Positions 47,504 to 55,519 of a stretch of 64,000 bases of DNA are shown here, piece after piece (within the stretch, counting starts at the first letter, position 1; each line of letters starts with the position of its first letter). Source of the DNA: an uncultured Bacteroidales bacterium (GTDB lineage Bacteria; Bacteroidota; Bacteroidia; Bacteroidales; UBA932); contig CAJOIQ010000013.1 of the NCBI GenBank assembly GCA_905234795.1, forward strand, positions 1 through 64,000, given 5' to 3'. The translations under genes were made by a program, and so were the position numbers. The notes below the pieces were generated by a model. The model was given only the letters and a program-made list of their open reading frames with translations. It made no database searches and was not told where the DNA came from.

Positions 47504-48070
47504 TCAGTTGTTTAAAAAGGTATCTACCATGATTTCGGCCTCTTTGAACGCCGTCTCAAGGTCGTCGTTGATGAGGACTTTGTCAAACTTGGGGGCGTAG
47601 GTCATTTCCTCGGCGGCTTTGGCCACACGGGTTTCGATGGCGTCCATGGAGTCTGTTGCGCGGGCGATGAGCCGCTTGCGCAGTTCTTCCACGGAAGGGG
47701 CCTGGATGAATACGGAAAGGGCTGCGTCCCCGAAGTATTTCTTGAGGGATACGCCGCCTTTTACGTCCACGTCAAAGATGATAACATGGCCCTTGGCCCA
47801 GATGCGGTTCACCTCGCTCTTGAGGGTGCCGTAGAAGCGGTCCGGGTACACTTCCTCATACTCCACGAACTTGTCGTCGGCCACCAGGGCGCGGAAGACA
47901 TCGGCGGTGTAGAAAAGGTATTCCACGCCGTCCTGCTCTGTGCCGCGCGGCAGACGGGAGGTGGCGCTCACAGAGAATTCAATCTCCGGGTGCAGGCCCA
48001 GGATATGGCCAACGATGGTGCTTTTTCCGCTGCCGGACGGGGCCGAAAAGATGAGAACTTTGCCGCTCAT
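47504..48070 (-). CDS. gmk: Guanylate kinase
   Basis: GMP kinase (188 residues) with P-loop IFSAPSGSGKSTIVGHIL (about residues 6-23), GMP-binding SVSATSRLPRGTEQDGVEY and the FDVDVKGG segment. The start is the ATG at 48068-48070 (MSGKVLIFSAPSG); the longer frame lies beyond the family N-terminus. The promoter is shared back to back with nadD. Confidence 0.95.
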   Translation of the reverse strand: MSGKVLIFSAPSGSGKSTIVGHILGLHPEIEFSVSATSRLPRGTEQDGVEYLFYTADVFRALVADDKFVEYEEVYPDRFYGTLKSEVNRIWAKGHVIIFDVDVKGGVSLKKYFGDAALSVFIQAPSVEELRKRLIARATDSMDAIETRVAKAAEEMTYAPKFDKVLINDDLETAFKEAEIMVDTFLNN

Positions 48071-48094
48071 AGGTAAATGGTCTTTGTACACTCA

Positions 48095-48121
48095 CAAATA
48101 TACGAAAAATTCGTAAATTTG
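48095..48121. promoter_or_regulatory. Divergent promoters, gmk and nadD
   Basis: CAAATATA (48095-48102) gives TATATTTG for gmk on the minus strand. TAAATTTG (48114-48121) serves nadD on the plus strand. The boxes lie around TACGAA/TTCGTA. The nadD ATG (48129) begins 7 nt after the box, so its mRNA would have a very short leader or none. Confidence 0.7.
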
Positions 48122-48128
48122 CCGCAGT

Positions 48129-48686
48129 ATGAACATTGCGGTATATAGCGGGTCTTTCAATCCTTTGCACAAGGGGCACGAGGCCATCATCCGTTTCCTC
48201 ACGCAGGAAGCGGGCTTCGACCTGGTGTATCTGGTAGTGACCCCGCAGAATCCTTTCAAGCAAACCCACACGCTGCCCGCCGGTCAGGACCGCTTCGACG
48301 CCGCTGTGGCCGCCGTCGCCCGTCATCCGGAACTCAAGGTAAAACTGCTGGACATTGAGCTCAAGATGACTCCGCCGCAGTACACCATCCGCACGCTGGA
48401 TGCCCTCAAGGAGCTGGAACCTTATAACGATTTCACGCTGGTGATCGGCGCCGATAACCTGGCAAGTTTTGCCGGCTGGCGTTTCCACGAGCGCATTCTG
48501 CGGGAGTACGGCGTGGTGGTTTTCCCCCGCAAGGGTTACCACCGCGGTCACGACCGTGCCCGCCTCCTGCGCGAAGACCCTTCCTATAAAATCCGCCTGC
48601 TCAAGGCCCCCCTGGTCACCATCTCCTCCACCGAAATCCGCAACGGCCTGGCCGAGGGCAAGGATATGAGTGCGTGGCTGATGTAA
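48129..48686 (+). CDS. nadD: Nicotinate-nucleotide adenylyltransferase
   Basis: NadD (185 residues) adenylates nicotinate mononucleotide in NAD synthesis. The nucleotidyltransferase motif is YSGSFNPLHKGHEAII (about residues 6-21), and the second is LVTISSTEIRNGL (about residues 159-171). The ATG at 48129 is the only sensible start and is only 7 nt from the -7 box. Divergent from gmk. Confidence 0.93.
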   Translation: MNIAVYSGSFNPLHKGHEAIIRFLTQEAGFDLVYLVVTPQNPFKQTHTLPAGQDRFDAAVAAVARHPELKVKLLDIELKMTPPQYTIRTLDALKELEPYNDFTLVIGADNLASFAGWRFHERILREYGVVVFPRKGYHRGHDRARLLREDPSYKIRLLKAPLVTISSTEIRNGLAEGKDMSAWLM

Positions 48687-48699
48687 GTGATTTTTTCTT

Positions 48700-48707
48700 A
48701 TCTTTGT
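48700..48707 (+). promoter_or_regulatory. -7 box ahead of the cobalamin riboswitch
   Basis: TATCTTTG lies 14 nt after the nadD stop and just before the riboswitch, so it starts the B12 uptake transcript. Confidence 0.6.
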
Positions 48708-48711
48708 AGCG

Positions 48712-48903
48712 GACAAAGGTGTGCTTCACTCGTGCCGAGTAAGCCTCAAAAGGGAAGCCGGTGAAAGTCCGGAACTGTGCCCGCAGCTGTGAACTCCTTA
48801 ACGGTCCGGTAACTATGCCATTGCAGAAATGCGAGAAGGCGCCGCGCCGGGAGCAGTCAGAAGACCTGCCTTGTCAAGTTTAACGTAGGGGCTCGGGGAC
48901 AAG
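48712..48903 (+). ncRNA. Cobalamin riboswitch with expression platform
   Basis: The conserved parts of the AdoCbl/Cbl aptamer are present in order: AGGGAAGCCGGTGAAAGTCC, then GCCCGCAGCTGTGA (the B12-box region), and AGTCAGAAGACCTGCC. After the aptamer CTTGTC (48870-48875) and GACAAG (48898-48903) can form a hairpin that overlaps the leader of the next gene and could be the switch. High cobalamin would lower expression of the uptake genes. Confidence 0.9.
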
Positions 48904-48929
48904 CTTCGGTATAAACGCTACATATCATT

Positions 48930-50126
48930 ATGAAAAAAGCAGCTTTGCTTTTGCTTTGCGGCGCGCTTGCATTCTGCGCGTGCCAGAAGGACCCCGTTCC
49001 TTCCAAGGATGCCACTCTTGATGGTACTGCCGTAGATGTATCCTCCCTTTCCACATCGGCCCAAAAACTCTTTGTCCTCAACGAGGGCGGCATGGGCTCC
49101 AACAATGCCACGCTGGATTTCCTCCGTTTCAAGGACGGCCAGTACGTTACCGGCGCGTTCAAGAAGATGAACCCCTCCGTGGGTGCCGGCCTGGGAGACG
49201 TGGGCAACGACATCGCCATTCACGGCAAGGAAGCCTGGATTGTGGTGAACAATTCCGGCATTGTAGAGGTGATTTCGGCCGATGACGAGACCGAGATTGC
49301 CGCCATCCAGGTGCCCACGCCGCGTAACATCGCCTTTGATGAGAAGTATGCCTATGTCACTTCCTGGGCGGGGGCATTTGTGACCTACGGGGCCGATTAT
49401 TCCGTCTCGGACTCCAAGAATCCCAAGGGACAGGTGTACCGCATCAACCTGGGCACCAAGAAGGTGGAAGGCACGGTGGAAGTGGGCTACCAGCCCGAAG
49501 GCATTGCCGTCTACAACGGGAAACTGTACGTGGCCAACTCCGGCGGTATCTCCAGCCAGCTGGCCCCCAACTATTCCTATGACAACACGGTAAGCATCAT
49601 CGACGCCGCTACTTTTAAAGTAGAGAAGACAGTAGAGGTGCAGGTAAACCTGAAGAATGTATATGCCGACGGCAAGGGCACCATCTATGTGACCACGCTG
49701 GGCAATTACTACGATGTCCATTCCGGGCTGTATGCCATTCAGGCCAGCGATCCCACCCAGGCGGTCCTGGTGAGCGGCTCTGGCGTGAAGGAGGAGTTCT
49801 CCCACGTGACAGCCTCCTGCCAGGTGGGGGATGCCGTTTATTGTGTGGGCACGGAAGCCGAATTCGACTGGAGTGCTGCCCATCAGTACTATGCCTGGTC
49901 TGTGAAAGGAGACCGGGTCACCCATTATCCCATCATGCTGGACGGTACGCCCTATGGTATCTGCGTCTTGGAAGATGCTTCCGACCTTCATTATATTATA
50001 GTAGGTGACGCCGGGGACTATTTCAACCCGGGAACCCTTTCCTGTTACCGGCTGGACCATAACCAGAACGAGAAACTCTGGAGCGTGACCGCAGGCGTGT
50101 GCCCCGGCCACTTTGCCCTCTATTAG
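48930..50126 (+). CDS. Cobalamin-binding surface lipoprotein, BtuG-like (YncE/DUF5074)
   Basis: A 398-residue lipoprotein (GALAFCACQKD lipobox) with a seven-bladed beta-propeller character: repeats such as ISADDETEIAAIQVPTPRNIAF, VYRINLGTKKVEGTVEVGYQPEGIAVYNGKLYVANSGG and VSIIDAATFKVEKTV. Bacteroides BtuG is a propeller lipoprotein that takes B12 at the cell surface and passes it to BtuB. The cobalamin riboswitch directly upstream and the TonB receptor downstream support the same role here. The family call is from pattern, not a measured match. Confidence 0.87.
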   Translation: MKKAALLLLCGALAFCACQKDPVPSKDATLDGTAVDVSSLSTSAQKLFVLNEGGMGSNNATLDFLRFKDGQYVTGAFKKMNPSVGAGLGDVGNDIAIHGKEAWIVVNNSGIVEVISADDETEIAAIQVPTPRNIAFDEKYAYVTSWAGAFVTYGADYSVSDSKNPKGQVYRINLGTKKVEGTVEVGYQPEGIAVYNGKLYVANSGGISSQLAPNYSYDNTVSIIDAATFKVEKTVEVQVNLKNVYADGKGTIYVTTLGNYYDVHSGLYAIQASDPTQAVLVSGSGVKEEFSHVTASCQVGDAVYCVGTEAEFDWSAAHQYYAWSVKGDRVTHYPIMLDGTPYGICVLEDASDLHYIIVGDAGDYFNPGTLSCYRLDHNQNEKLWSVTAGVCPGHFALY

Positions 50127-52069
50127 TGCATCCGCGCGGGCTCATACTCGCTTTGATTCTGCTGTTTGCTTCCCGGGCCGTCCTGGCCCAGGAAGCGGAC
50201 ACGCTTGTGGCCGCCAAGGTGTATTCCGTTCAGGTATATCCCGTTTCCCGGGCGGCCGAGGAAGTTTCCCTTCCCGGCCTGGTATCGGCCCCGGCCCAGG
50301 TGGCCGATGTCCTCCGCCGTTTTACCGGAGTCCAGGTAAAGGACTACGGCGGCGCCGGCGGCCTTAAAACCGTGAACATCCGCAGCCTGGGCAGCGAGCA
50401 TGTGGGCATCTTCCTGGACGGTATCCAGGTGGACAACGCCCAGAACATGCAGGTGGACTTGGGCCGGTTCTCTGTGGACGGTCTGGAAACAGTGTCGCTG
50501 TACAACGGCCAGAAGTCCCTTCGGCTGCAGTCGGCCAAGGAATACGCGGCCGGCGCGGCCGTTTACCTGCGAACGGCAGAGCCCCAAGGCAATGCCCTGC
50601 GGCTGCGCCTTCGCGCCGGATCCTTCGGCACGGTGAATCCTTCCGTCCGCTGGGACAAGAGGCTGGGCCGGGTTTTCCTTCGTGCATCGGCCGAATTCAC
50701 GGCCAGCAACGGCCGGTACAAATACCCCTGTTTCGACACCACGCTGGTGCGGGAAAACGGCGACATCCGCAGCCTGCGGCTGGAAACACAGCTCTTCGGC
50801 CATACCCCGGGCGGTCATTGGGACGTGCACCTGTACAGTTACGGTTCCGAGCGCGGATTCCCCGGTCCGGTCATCCGCCGGGCGCAGGGTTTTCCCTTCA
50901 GCGCCGAACGTCAGGCCGACCAGGACCTCTTCCTTCAGGGTTCCTGGAACCAGGACTGGGGGGTGCGTTATGCCACGGCCGTTCGTTTCAAATATGCGAA
51001 TAACTATACGCACTACAACACCCATCCGGAGAAAAACCCCATGGCATTGCCTTACGACCTGCATTACCGGCAGCAGTCGGCCTATCTCTCCCTGGCCCAG
51101 TCCTATGTCCTGAGCGACCCCTGGTCGGTGGATGTAAGTGCCGATTTCCAGCACAATGCGCTGGATTCCGACGTGGGGCAGTTCGTGAGGCCCCGGCGCA
51201 ATACGCTTACCGCGGTGATGGCTACACGGCTGGTGTGGCCTTCTGTGCGCATGGCCGCCCATCTGGTCTATCAGGGCTCCTGGGATCATTTCGATGCTCA
51301 GCAAGCCGGCGGCTGGACGCGCGAAAACGCCTATCGGGATGCCTGGATGCCCTCTTTTAGCGTGTTTTATATTCCCTTCCGCTGGCTGGAGGCCGATGCT
51401 TTCGTAAAGCGGAGTTACCGGCTACCCTCTTTCAATGACCTTTATTACAGCCTTATGGGTAACTCCCGGCTGGAACCGGAATCGGCCTTGCAGGCAGGGG
51501 TGAATCTGCGGTTCAAAGGAGCCTCCGGCCCCTGGAGCGGTTCCCTTCACCTAAGCCCCTATTACAACCGGGTGAGCAACAAGATTGTGGCCATTCCCAC
51601 CTCCTCCCAATTCCGTTGGACCATGCTCAATCTGGGGCTGGTGGACATTACCGGACTGGATGTCAAGGGAGAGGCCGGCTTCCGGCAGGGAGACTGGCAT
51701 CTGGCTCTGGTGCTCCGTTACACTTTCCAGCGAGCCCTGGATCACAGCGCTCCGGACAGCGGGACCTGGGGAAATCAGATTCCGTACATCCCCCTTCATA
51801 GCGGGAACGTGGATTTCCGGCTGGATTGGAAGCAGTGGTCCCTGGCCTGGAATTCCAGTTTCTGCGGGGAGCGCTGGTCCCGCAGTGCCAATACGGCCGA
51901 CTACTACCTGGCTCCCTGGAGCCTGAGCGACGTCTCCGTATCCTGGCGCTGGAAGGGGCTGCGGGCGGGCGTCCATGTCAAAAACCTGTTTAACCGGGCC
52001 TATCAGATAGTCCAGGGCTATCCCATGCCGGGCATCAATGGCTTGTTATCATTGGAATATAATTGGTGA
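50126..52069 (+). CDS. btuB: TonB-dependent cobalamin receptor, BtuB-like
   Basis: A 647-residue outer-membrane receptor for B12. It starts at a GTG overlapping the btuG-like stop (TAGTG) and has a signal peptide (GLILALILLFASRAVLAQ). The plug domain is seen at ADVLRRFTGVQVKDYGGAGGLKTVNIRSLGS, then GIFLDGIQVDN and a 22-strand barrel that ends GINGLLSLEYNW. No carboxypeptidase-like extension is present. It belongs to the riboswitch operon. Translation is coupled to the lipoprotein gene. Confidence 0.92.
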   Translation: MHPRGLILALILLFASRAVLAQEADTLVAAKVYSVQVYPVSRAAEEVSLPGLVSAPAQVADVLRRFTGVQVKDYGGAGGLKTVNIRSLGSEHVGIFLDGIQVDNAQNMQVDLGRFSVDGLETVSLYNGQKSLRLQSAKEYAAGAAVYLRTAEPQGNALRLRLRAGSFGTVNPSVRWDKRLGRVFLRASAEFTASNGRYKYPCFDTTLVRENGDIRSLRLETQLFGHTPGGHWDVHLYSYGSERGFPGPVIRRAQGFPFSAERQADQDLFLQGSWNQDWGVRYATAVRFKYANNYTHYNTHPEKNPMALPYDLHYRQQSAYLSLAQSYVLSDPWSVDVSADFQHNALDSDVGQFVRPRRNTLTAVMATRLVWPSVRMAAHLVYQGSWDHFDAQQAGGWTRENAYRDAWMPSFSVFYIPFRWLEADAFVKRSYRLPSFNDLYYSLMGNSRLEPESALQAGVNLRFKGASGPWSGSLHLSPYYNRVSNKIVAIPTSSQFRWTMLNLGLVDITGLDVKGEAGFRQGDWHLALVLRYTFQRALDHSAPDSGTWGNQIPYIPLHSGNVDFRLDWKQWSLAWNSSFCGERWSRSANTADYYLAPWSLSDVSVSWRWKGLRAGVHVKNLFNRAYQIVQGYPMPGINGLLSLEYNW

Positions 52070-52073
52070 TCTT

Positions 52074-52874
52074 ATGTTACTGAGTCTTTTATACGTTTTG
52101 ATTTCCGGAATCGCCCTCCCCGTGGGGGGCATCCAGATGCAGTATCTGTGGCGCAACCAGCTGGGCGATGTGTACAGCCTGGGCCTGGGCAGTGCCGCCT
52201 GCCTGGGGGCCGCCGCCGCCACCATGAGCGGCTGGTGCTCGCTCACCGTGGGCAGTTTCATTTGCACACTGATTTGTACGCTTATTTGCTTCTTTGTCAC
52301 CTTGAAAGTGAACACCCAGCAGCTCATCACCTTCGGCATTCTGTTCGGCACCTTCATTGGTTCCCTGGGTACCATCGTGGTGACTAACGCCCCCAACGGG
52401 GACCTGCTCAAGCAGTATTACCTCTGGGGTGCGGCCAACTTCCGCCTGGAGGGTGTAACCACCGGTGACATCATCTTCTCCCTGGTGCTGTTCGGCGTAG
52501 GTTTGGCCGCCGCCTTGTCTCAGGCGGGACTGCTCACGCGGCATTTCAAGGAGGAAACGGAGATTTCGGACTGGGGCAAGGCATTGCTGCTGCTGGCCAT
52601 CATGTGCCTGGTTACCAGTGCCGTGAGCATCTGCGGTCCCATCGGCTTCATTTCCCTGGGCGTTCCCAATTTGAGCCGGCTCATCTGCAAGAACAAGGAC
52701 ATCCGTGCCCACTACCTCATCAGCAGCGCCATGGGTATTGGCCTGCTCCTGATTACCTATCTGGTGGTGCAGTATGTGAACTTCGGCATTTACCTGCCCG
52801 TAAGCGCCACCATGGCCATCCTGGCCCTGCCGCTCATGGCCATGATTTTTGTGCGCTCGCCTAAAGCACAATAA
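52074..52874 (+). CDS. FecCD-family ABC permease (BtuC-like), N-terminally short
   Basis: A 266-residue membrane protein of the iron-siderophore/B12 importer permease family. The segment GGIQMQYLWRNQLGDVYSLGLGSAA (about residues 19-43) matches the first half of BtuC, and GPIGFISLGVPNLSRLI the second cytoplasmic loop that touches the ATPase. About 50-60 N-terminal residues (the first helix) are missing compared with 320-340 residue relatives. It starts 4 nt after btuB. No ATPase or binding protein gene follows. The last codons (KAQ and stop) lie in the left arm of a repeat hairpin. Confidence 0.82.
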   Translation: MLLSLLYVLISGIALPVGGIQMQYLWRNQLGDVYSLGLGSAACLGAAAATMSGWCSLTVGSFICTLICTLICFFVTLKVNTQQLITFGILFGTFIGSLGTIVVTNAPNGDLLKQYYLWGAANFRLEGVTTGDIIFSLVLFGVGLAAALSQAGLLTRHFKEETEISDWGKALLLLAIMCLVTSAVSICGPIGFISLGVPNLSRLICKNKDIRAHYLISSAMGIGLLLITYLVVQYVNFGIYLPVSATMAILALPLMAMIFVRSPKAQ

Positions 52875-53080
52875 GCCACTTGTACAGGCGTTTTTGTGCT
52901 TTACACCTCCAAACTCACCCTGCCTAAAGCACATTATCCTGCTTACAAACGCGTATTTGTGCTTTAACGCCTCGTCTCGCACGACGCTATGCAAGCCATT
53001 ACGCACTTTCTCCGGTTTTGCGCGTAATACGTTACATCGGGATGAAAGCTATTACGCGTTTTTTTGCGAAAACGCGTAAT
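52862..53080. repeat. Array of four tandem hairpins, two kinds
   Basis: Two 42-nt units with arms TAAAGCACA/TGTGCTTTA (52862-52903 and 52925-52966) are followed by two 30-nt units with arms ATTACGC/GCGTAAT (52998-53028 and 53051-53080). The units within each pair have similar but not identical loops. The first arm covers the end of the permease gene. The array fills the gap to the exonuclease gene. Confidence 0.75.
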
Positions 53081-53120
53081 ACGCTGCAAGAAAGTGAGGA
53101 AATGGTGCCAGGCAGGGAGG

Positions 53121-54083
53121 TCAGAACAGCCGGCCGTTGAATTTGTCGGCCAGGCCCTGGAGTTCGTCGGAGGTGGCGGGACGGTTGAGGGCCTCCTTGC
53201 GCTCTTTCTGGAACTGGGCCTTCAGGCGGGCGAACTGGCGTTTGGTGTCCATGGTGAAGTCTCCGCCTTCGATCCAGGCATAGTAGCCGGGCTCCGTGTT
53301 CCACACCTCGCGTGCGGTCTTGCCCTTGTGCTTGCCAAAACTGATGATGGCTTCTCCGGCGTCGTTCAGGATCAGGCGTCCGGCAAAGTCCAGGTTGCGG
53401 GTGCGGGGGCCGATCTTGGACAGGAAGTCTACGTCGTTTTTGAGCACTTCCTGCTGAAAGTCCGTGGGCTCCTGGTAACGGTCCAGCTGGGCCTTGAGCA
53501 CTTCATAGGTGGCAACGGTATCGGCCTCGGCCGTGTGGGCGTTCTCGAAATCCTTTCCTCCGCAATAGAAACGGTAGGCGGCCCGCAGGTTGCGGGGCTC
53601 GAAGTGGTGATAAATGTTCTGGACATCCACCATCTTGCAGGTATGGAGATCCACCTGGTCTATGCAGTCCAGCATGGCCTGGGCCTTTTCCTTGGATTCG
53701 GCCTTGGAGAGACGCTGCTCACTGTAGGCCCGCGCCCGTTCGATTTCCTCGGAGAGAAGGGGCAGGTCGAATTTGAGGGAATTGAAACCGGCCAGGTCAC
53801 TGTCCTTGAGCCACTCCATTACCTCTGGCAGTACCTCGATGAAACGGGGGCAGTTCACCAGGTCCTCGTCCTTCACACCGTTTACCTCCGATGCCTGCGG
53901 GTTCATGGGAATCTGGCAGTGATTCTCATAATCCCAGGGCTTGATTTTCCAAGTCTTGATGCGGCTCTCCCCACCGGGGAACACCTTCACGAAACTCAGC
54001 TCCACAATACCGTCGGAGGCAATATTCAATCCCGTACTCTCAATGTCAAAAAAGAGTAAAGGTCTCTCTAATTTCAATTCCAT
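53121..54083 (-). CDS. DnaQ-like 3'-5' exonuclease with C-terminal HKGKT domain
   Basis: A 320-residue protein with a DEDDh exonuclease: ExoI motif LLFFDIESTGLN (about residues 9-20), ExoII LAGFNSLKFDLPLL (about residues 98-111), ExoIII-His AHTAEADTVATY (about residues 178-189). The C-terminal part (about residues 240-270) reads ISFGKHKGKTAREVWNTEPG, a DUF3820-like domain seen in similar proteins. It may proofread or repair, separately from the replicative polymerase. The adjacent dnaN supports a DNA role. The gene has a long spacer to dnaN filled by a large hairpin. Confidence 0.88.
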   Translation of the reverse strand: MELKLERPLLFFDIESTGLNIASDGIVELSFVKVFPGGESRIKTWKIKPWDYENHCQIPMNPQASEVNGVKDEDLVNCPRFIEVLPEVMEWLKDSDLAGFNSLKFDLPLLSEEIERARAYSEQRLSKAESKEKAQAMLDCIDQVDLHTCKMVDVQNIYHHFEPRNLRAAYRFYCGGKDFENAHTAEADTVATYEVLKAQLDRYQEPTDFQQEVLKNDVDFLSKIGPRTRNLDFAGRLILNDAGEAIISFGKHKGKTAREVWNTEPGYYAWIEGGDFTMDTKRQFARLKAQFQKERKEALNRPATSDELQGLADKFNGRLF

Positions 54084-54102
54084 AATGTAAAGGTATTAGC
54101 AT

Positions 54103-54214
54103 GAATTAAGGTGTCTCTTTCTGAACCTGTGCCACCCTCGGCAACATAAGAGGGAGGGGCCCACGAAGTGGGAGGGGTCGCGAAGCGACGGTTCAGAAAG
54201 AGACACCTTAATTC
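54103..54214. repeat. Large perfect palindrome with inner GAA hairpins
   Basis: A 25-bp perfect inverted repeat (54103-54127 and 54190-54214, containing GGTGTCTCTTTCTG and its complement) surrounds CCCAC-GAA-GTGGG (54160-54172) and GTCGC-GAA-GCGAC (54177-54189). The core GGGAGGGGCCC is shared with the tilS repeat. It begins 7 nt after the dnaN stop in the direction of transcription, so it can also end dnaN transcription. Confidence 0.8.
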
Positions 54215-54221
54215 TGCAATT

Positions 54222-55343
54222 CTATTGGATCATAATGGGCATCAGGATGCCGCACACCTTTTCGGTCTCGGCCTCTTCCTCGGCGGGGAGGATGAGGGCG
54301 GCGCGACGGGCATCGGCAAACTTGATGACCAGGCCGTTGCAACCCATGTTGGAGAGAATCTCGGTGAGGAACGTGCTCTTGAAGCCGATGGTGAGTTCGT
54401 CTCCGGCGTAGTTGCAGGACACCTTTTCATAGGCGGCCAGGGCAAAGCCCAGGTCCTGGGCGCTGATTTCCAGCTGGCCTTCCTTGAGGGTGAACTTGAT
54501 GTGGTTGGAGGCCTTGTTGGCGCACACGGCCACGCGCTTGACGGTGTTCAGCAGGAGCTGACGGTCTATCTGCAGCACGTTGGAGTTGTTCATGGGGATG
54601 ACATCCCGGTACTTGGGATATTTGCCCACCACCAGACGGCACACCATGGTGGTGCTGCCGAAGGTGAACTGCGCGGTGGCGCTGTCGAAGGCAATCTCCA
54701 CATTTTCCACATCCTTGCCGATGATGGAACGCAGCACGCCGGCCGGTTTCTTGTGCAGGATGAAGGAGGCTTTCTCGGAGGCCTTCACGTCCTTGGTGGT
54801 ATAGCAGATGAGCTTATGGGAATCTGAAGCCACCAGGGTGGTGCTGGCGGTGTCAATGTCGAAGAAGATACCGTTCATGGCCGGACGGATTTCGTCGTCG
54901 GCGGTGGCGTACACGGTGCTCTGGATACCGTCCACCAGGCTCTGGGCGGGAAATTCAACCTTGAGGGCGTCGGGACCGGTGGTCTTGATCTCCGGATAAT
55001 CGTCGGCCGGGAAATAAGGCAGGGCCGAATTACCGCTGGCCCAGCTGCACTCGAAGGAGCTGTCGCTCACGGTCTTGATGCCAACCGGCTGGTCCGGCAA
55101 CTCTTTCAGCAGATCAATCATGTGACGGGCGGGAACGGCGATGGCACCGTCCTGCTGGGCCACTTCTACCTCGATGCTGGTGCGCAGCGTAAGGTCTGAG
55201 TCCGAAGCCGTGATTTCCAATTTGCCGTCCTTAAGGACAAAGAGGAAATTCTCCAGGATGGGCAGCGGAGACTTGGACGGAATGGCCTTGGAAACATCCA
55301 TCAGGGCCTTCAGAAGATTGGTGCTGGAAATGGTCAGATTCAT
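54222..55343 (-). CDS. dnaN: DNA polymerase III beta sliding clamp
   Basis: The processivity clamp (373 residues) is made of three repeated domains of about 120 residues. The opening is NLTISSTNLLKALMDVSKAIPSKSPLPILENFLF, with the third domain ending in PAEEEAETEKVCGILMPIMIQ. The hydrophobic peptide-binding pocket residues are probably in the last segment. A -7 box TATATTTG lies at 55373-55380. dnaA and recF are not adjacent here. Confidence 0.96.
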   Translation of the reverse strand: MNLTISSTNLLKALMDVSKAIPSKSPLPILENFLFVLKDGKLEITASDSDLTLRTSIEVEVAQQDGAIAVPARHMIDLLKELPDQPVGIKTVSDSSFECSWASGNSALPYFPADDYPEIKTTGPDALKVEFPAQSLVDGIQSTVYATADDEIRPAMNGIFFDIDTASTTLVASDSHKLICYTTKDVKASEKASFILHKKPAGVLRSIIGKDVENVEIAFDSATAQFTFGSTTMVCRLVVGKYPKYRDVIPMNNSNVLQIDRQLLLNTVKRVAVCANKASNHIKFTLKEGQLEISAQDLGFALAAYEKVSCNYAGDELTIGFKSTFLTEILSNMGCNGLVIKFADARRAALILPAEEEAETEKVCGILMPIMIQ

Positions 55344-55372
55344 ATAGCGTCTTTATTAATTATCAAAGCATA

Positions 55373-55380
55373 CAAATATA
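55373..55380 (-). promoter_or_regulatory. -7 box for dnaN
   Basis: CAAATATA on the plus strand reads TATATTTG on the minus strand, 29 nt before the dnaN ATG. Confidence 0.65.
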
Positions 55381-55491
55381 AGCATTTTCTGTCAAAAACC
55401 ATTACGCTTTGGGAAAAAGAGGTGCCCGGTCGGGTGTCTCATCCCCTTGGGAATCGGCTAGTTGGCTAACTAATTGATTACCAGACTGATA

Positions 55492-55507
55492 AGCGCTACG
55501 CATAGCG
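55492..55507 (-). terminator. Possible hairpin after argS
   Basis: GCGCTA and TAGCGC form a 6-bp hairpin around CGCA shortly after the argS stop. There is no T-run, so termination is uncertain. Nothing else is recognised in the gap 55381-55519. Confidence 0.3.
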
Positions 55508-55519
55508 CCGCCGCGCCGG

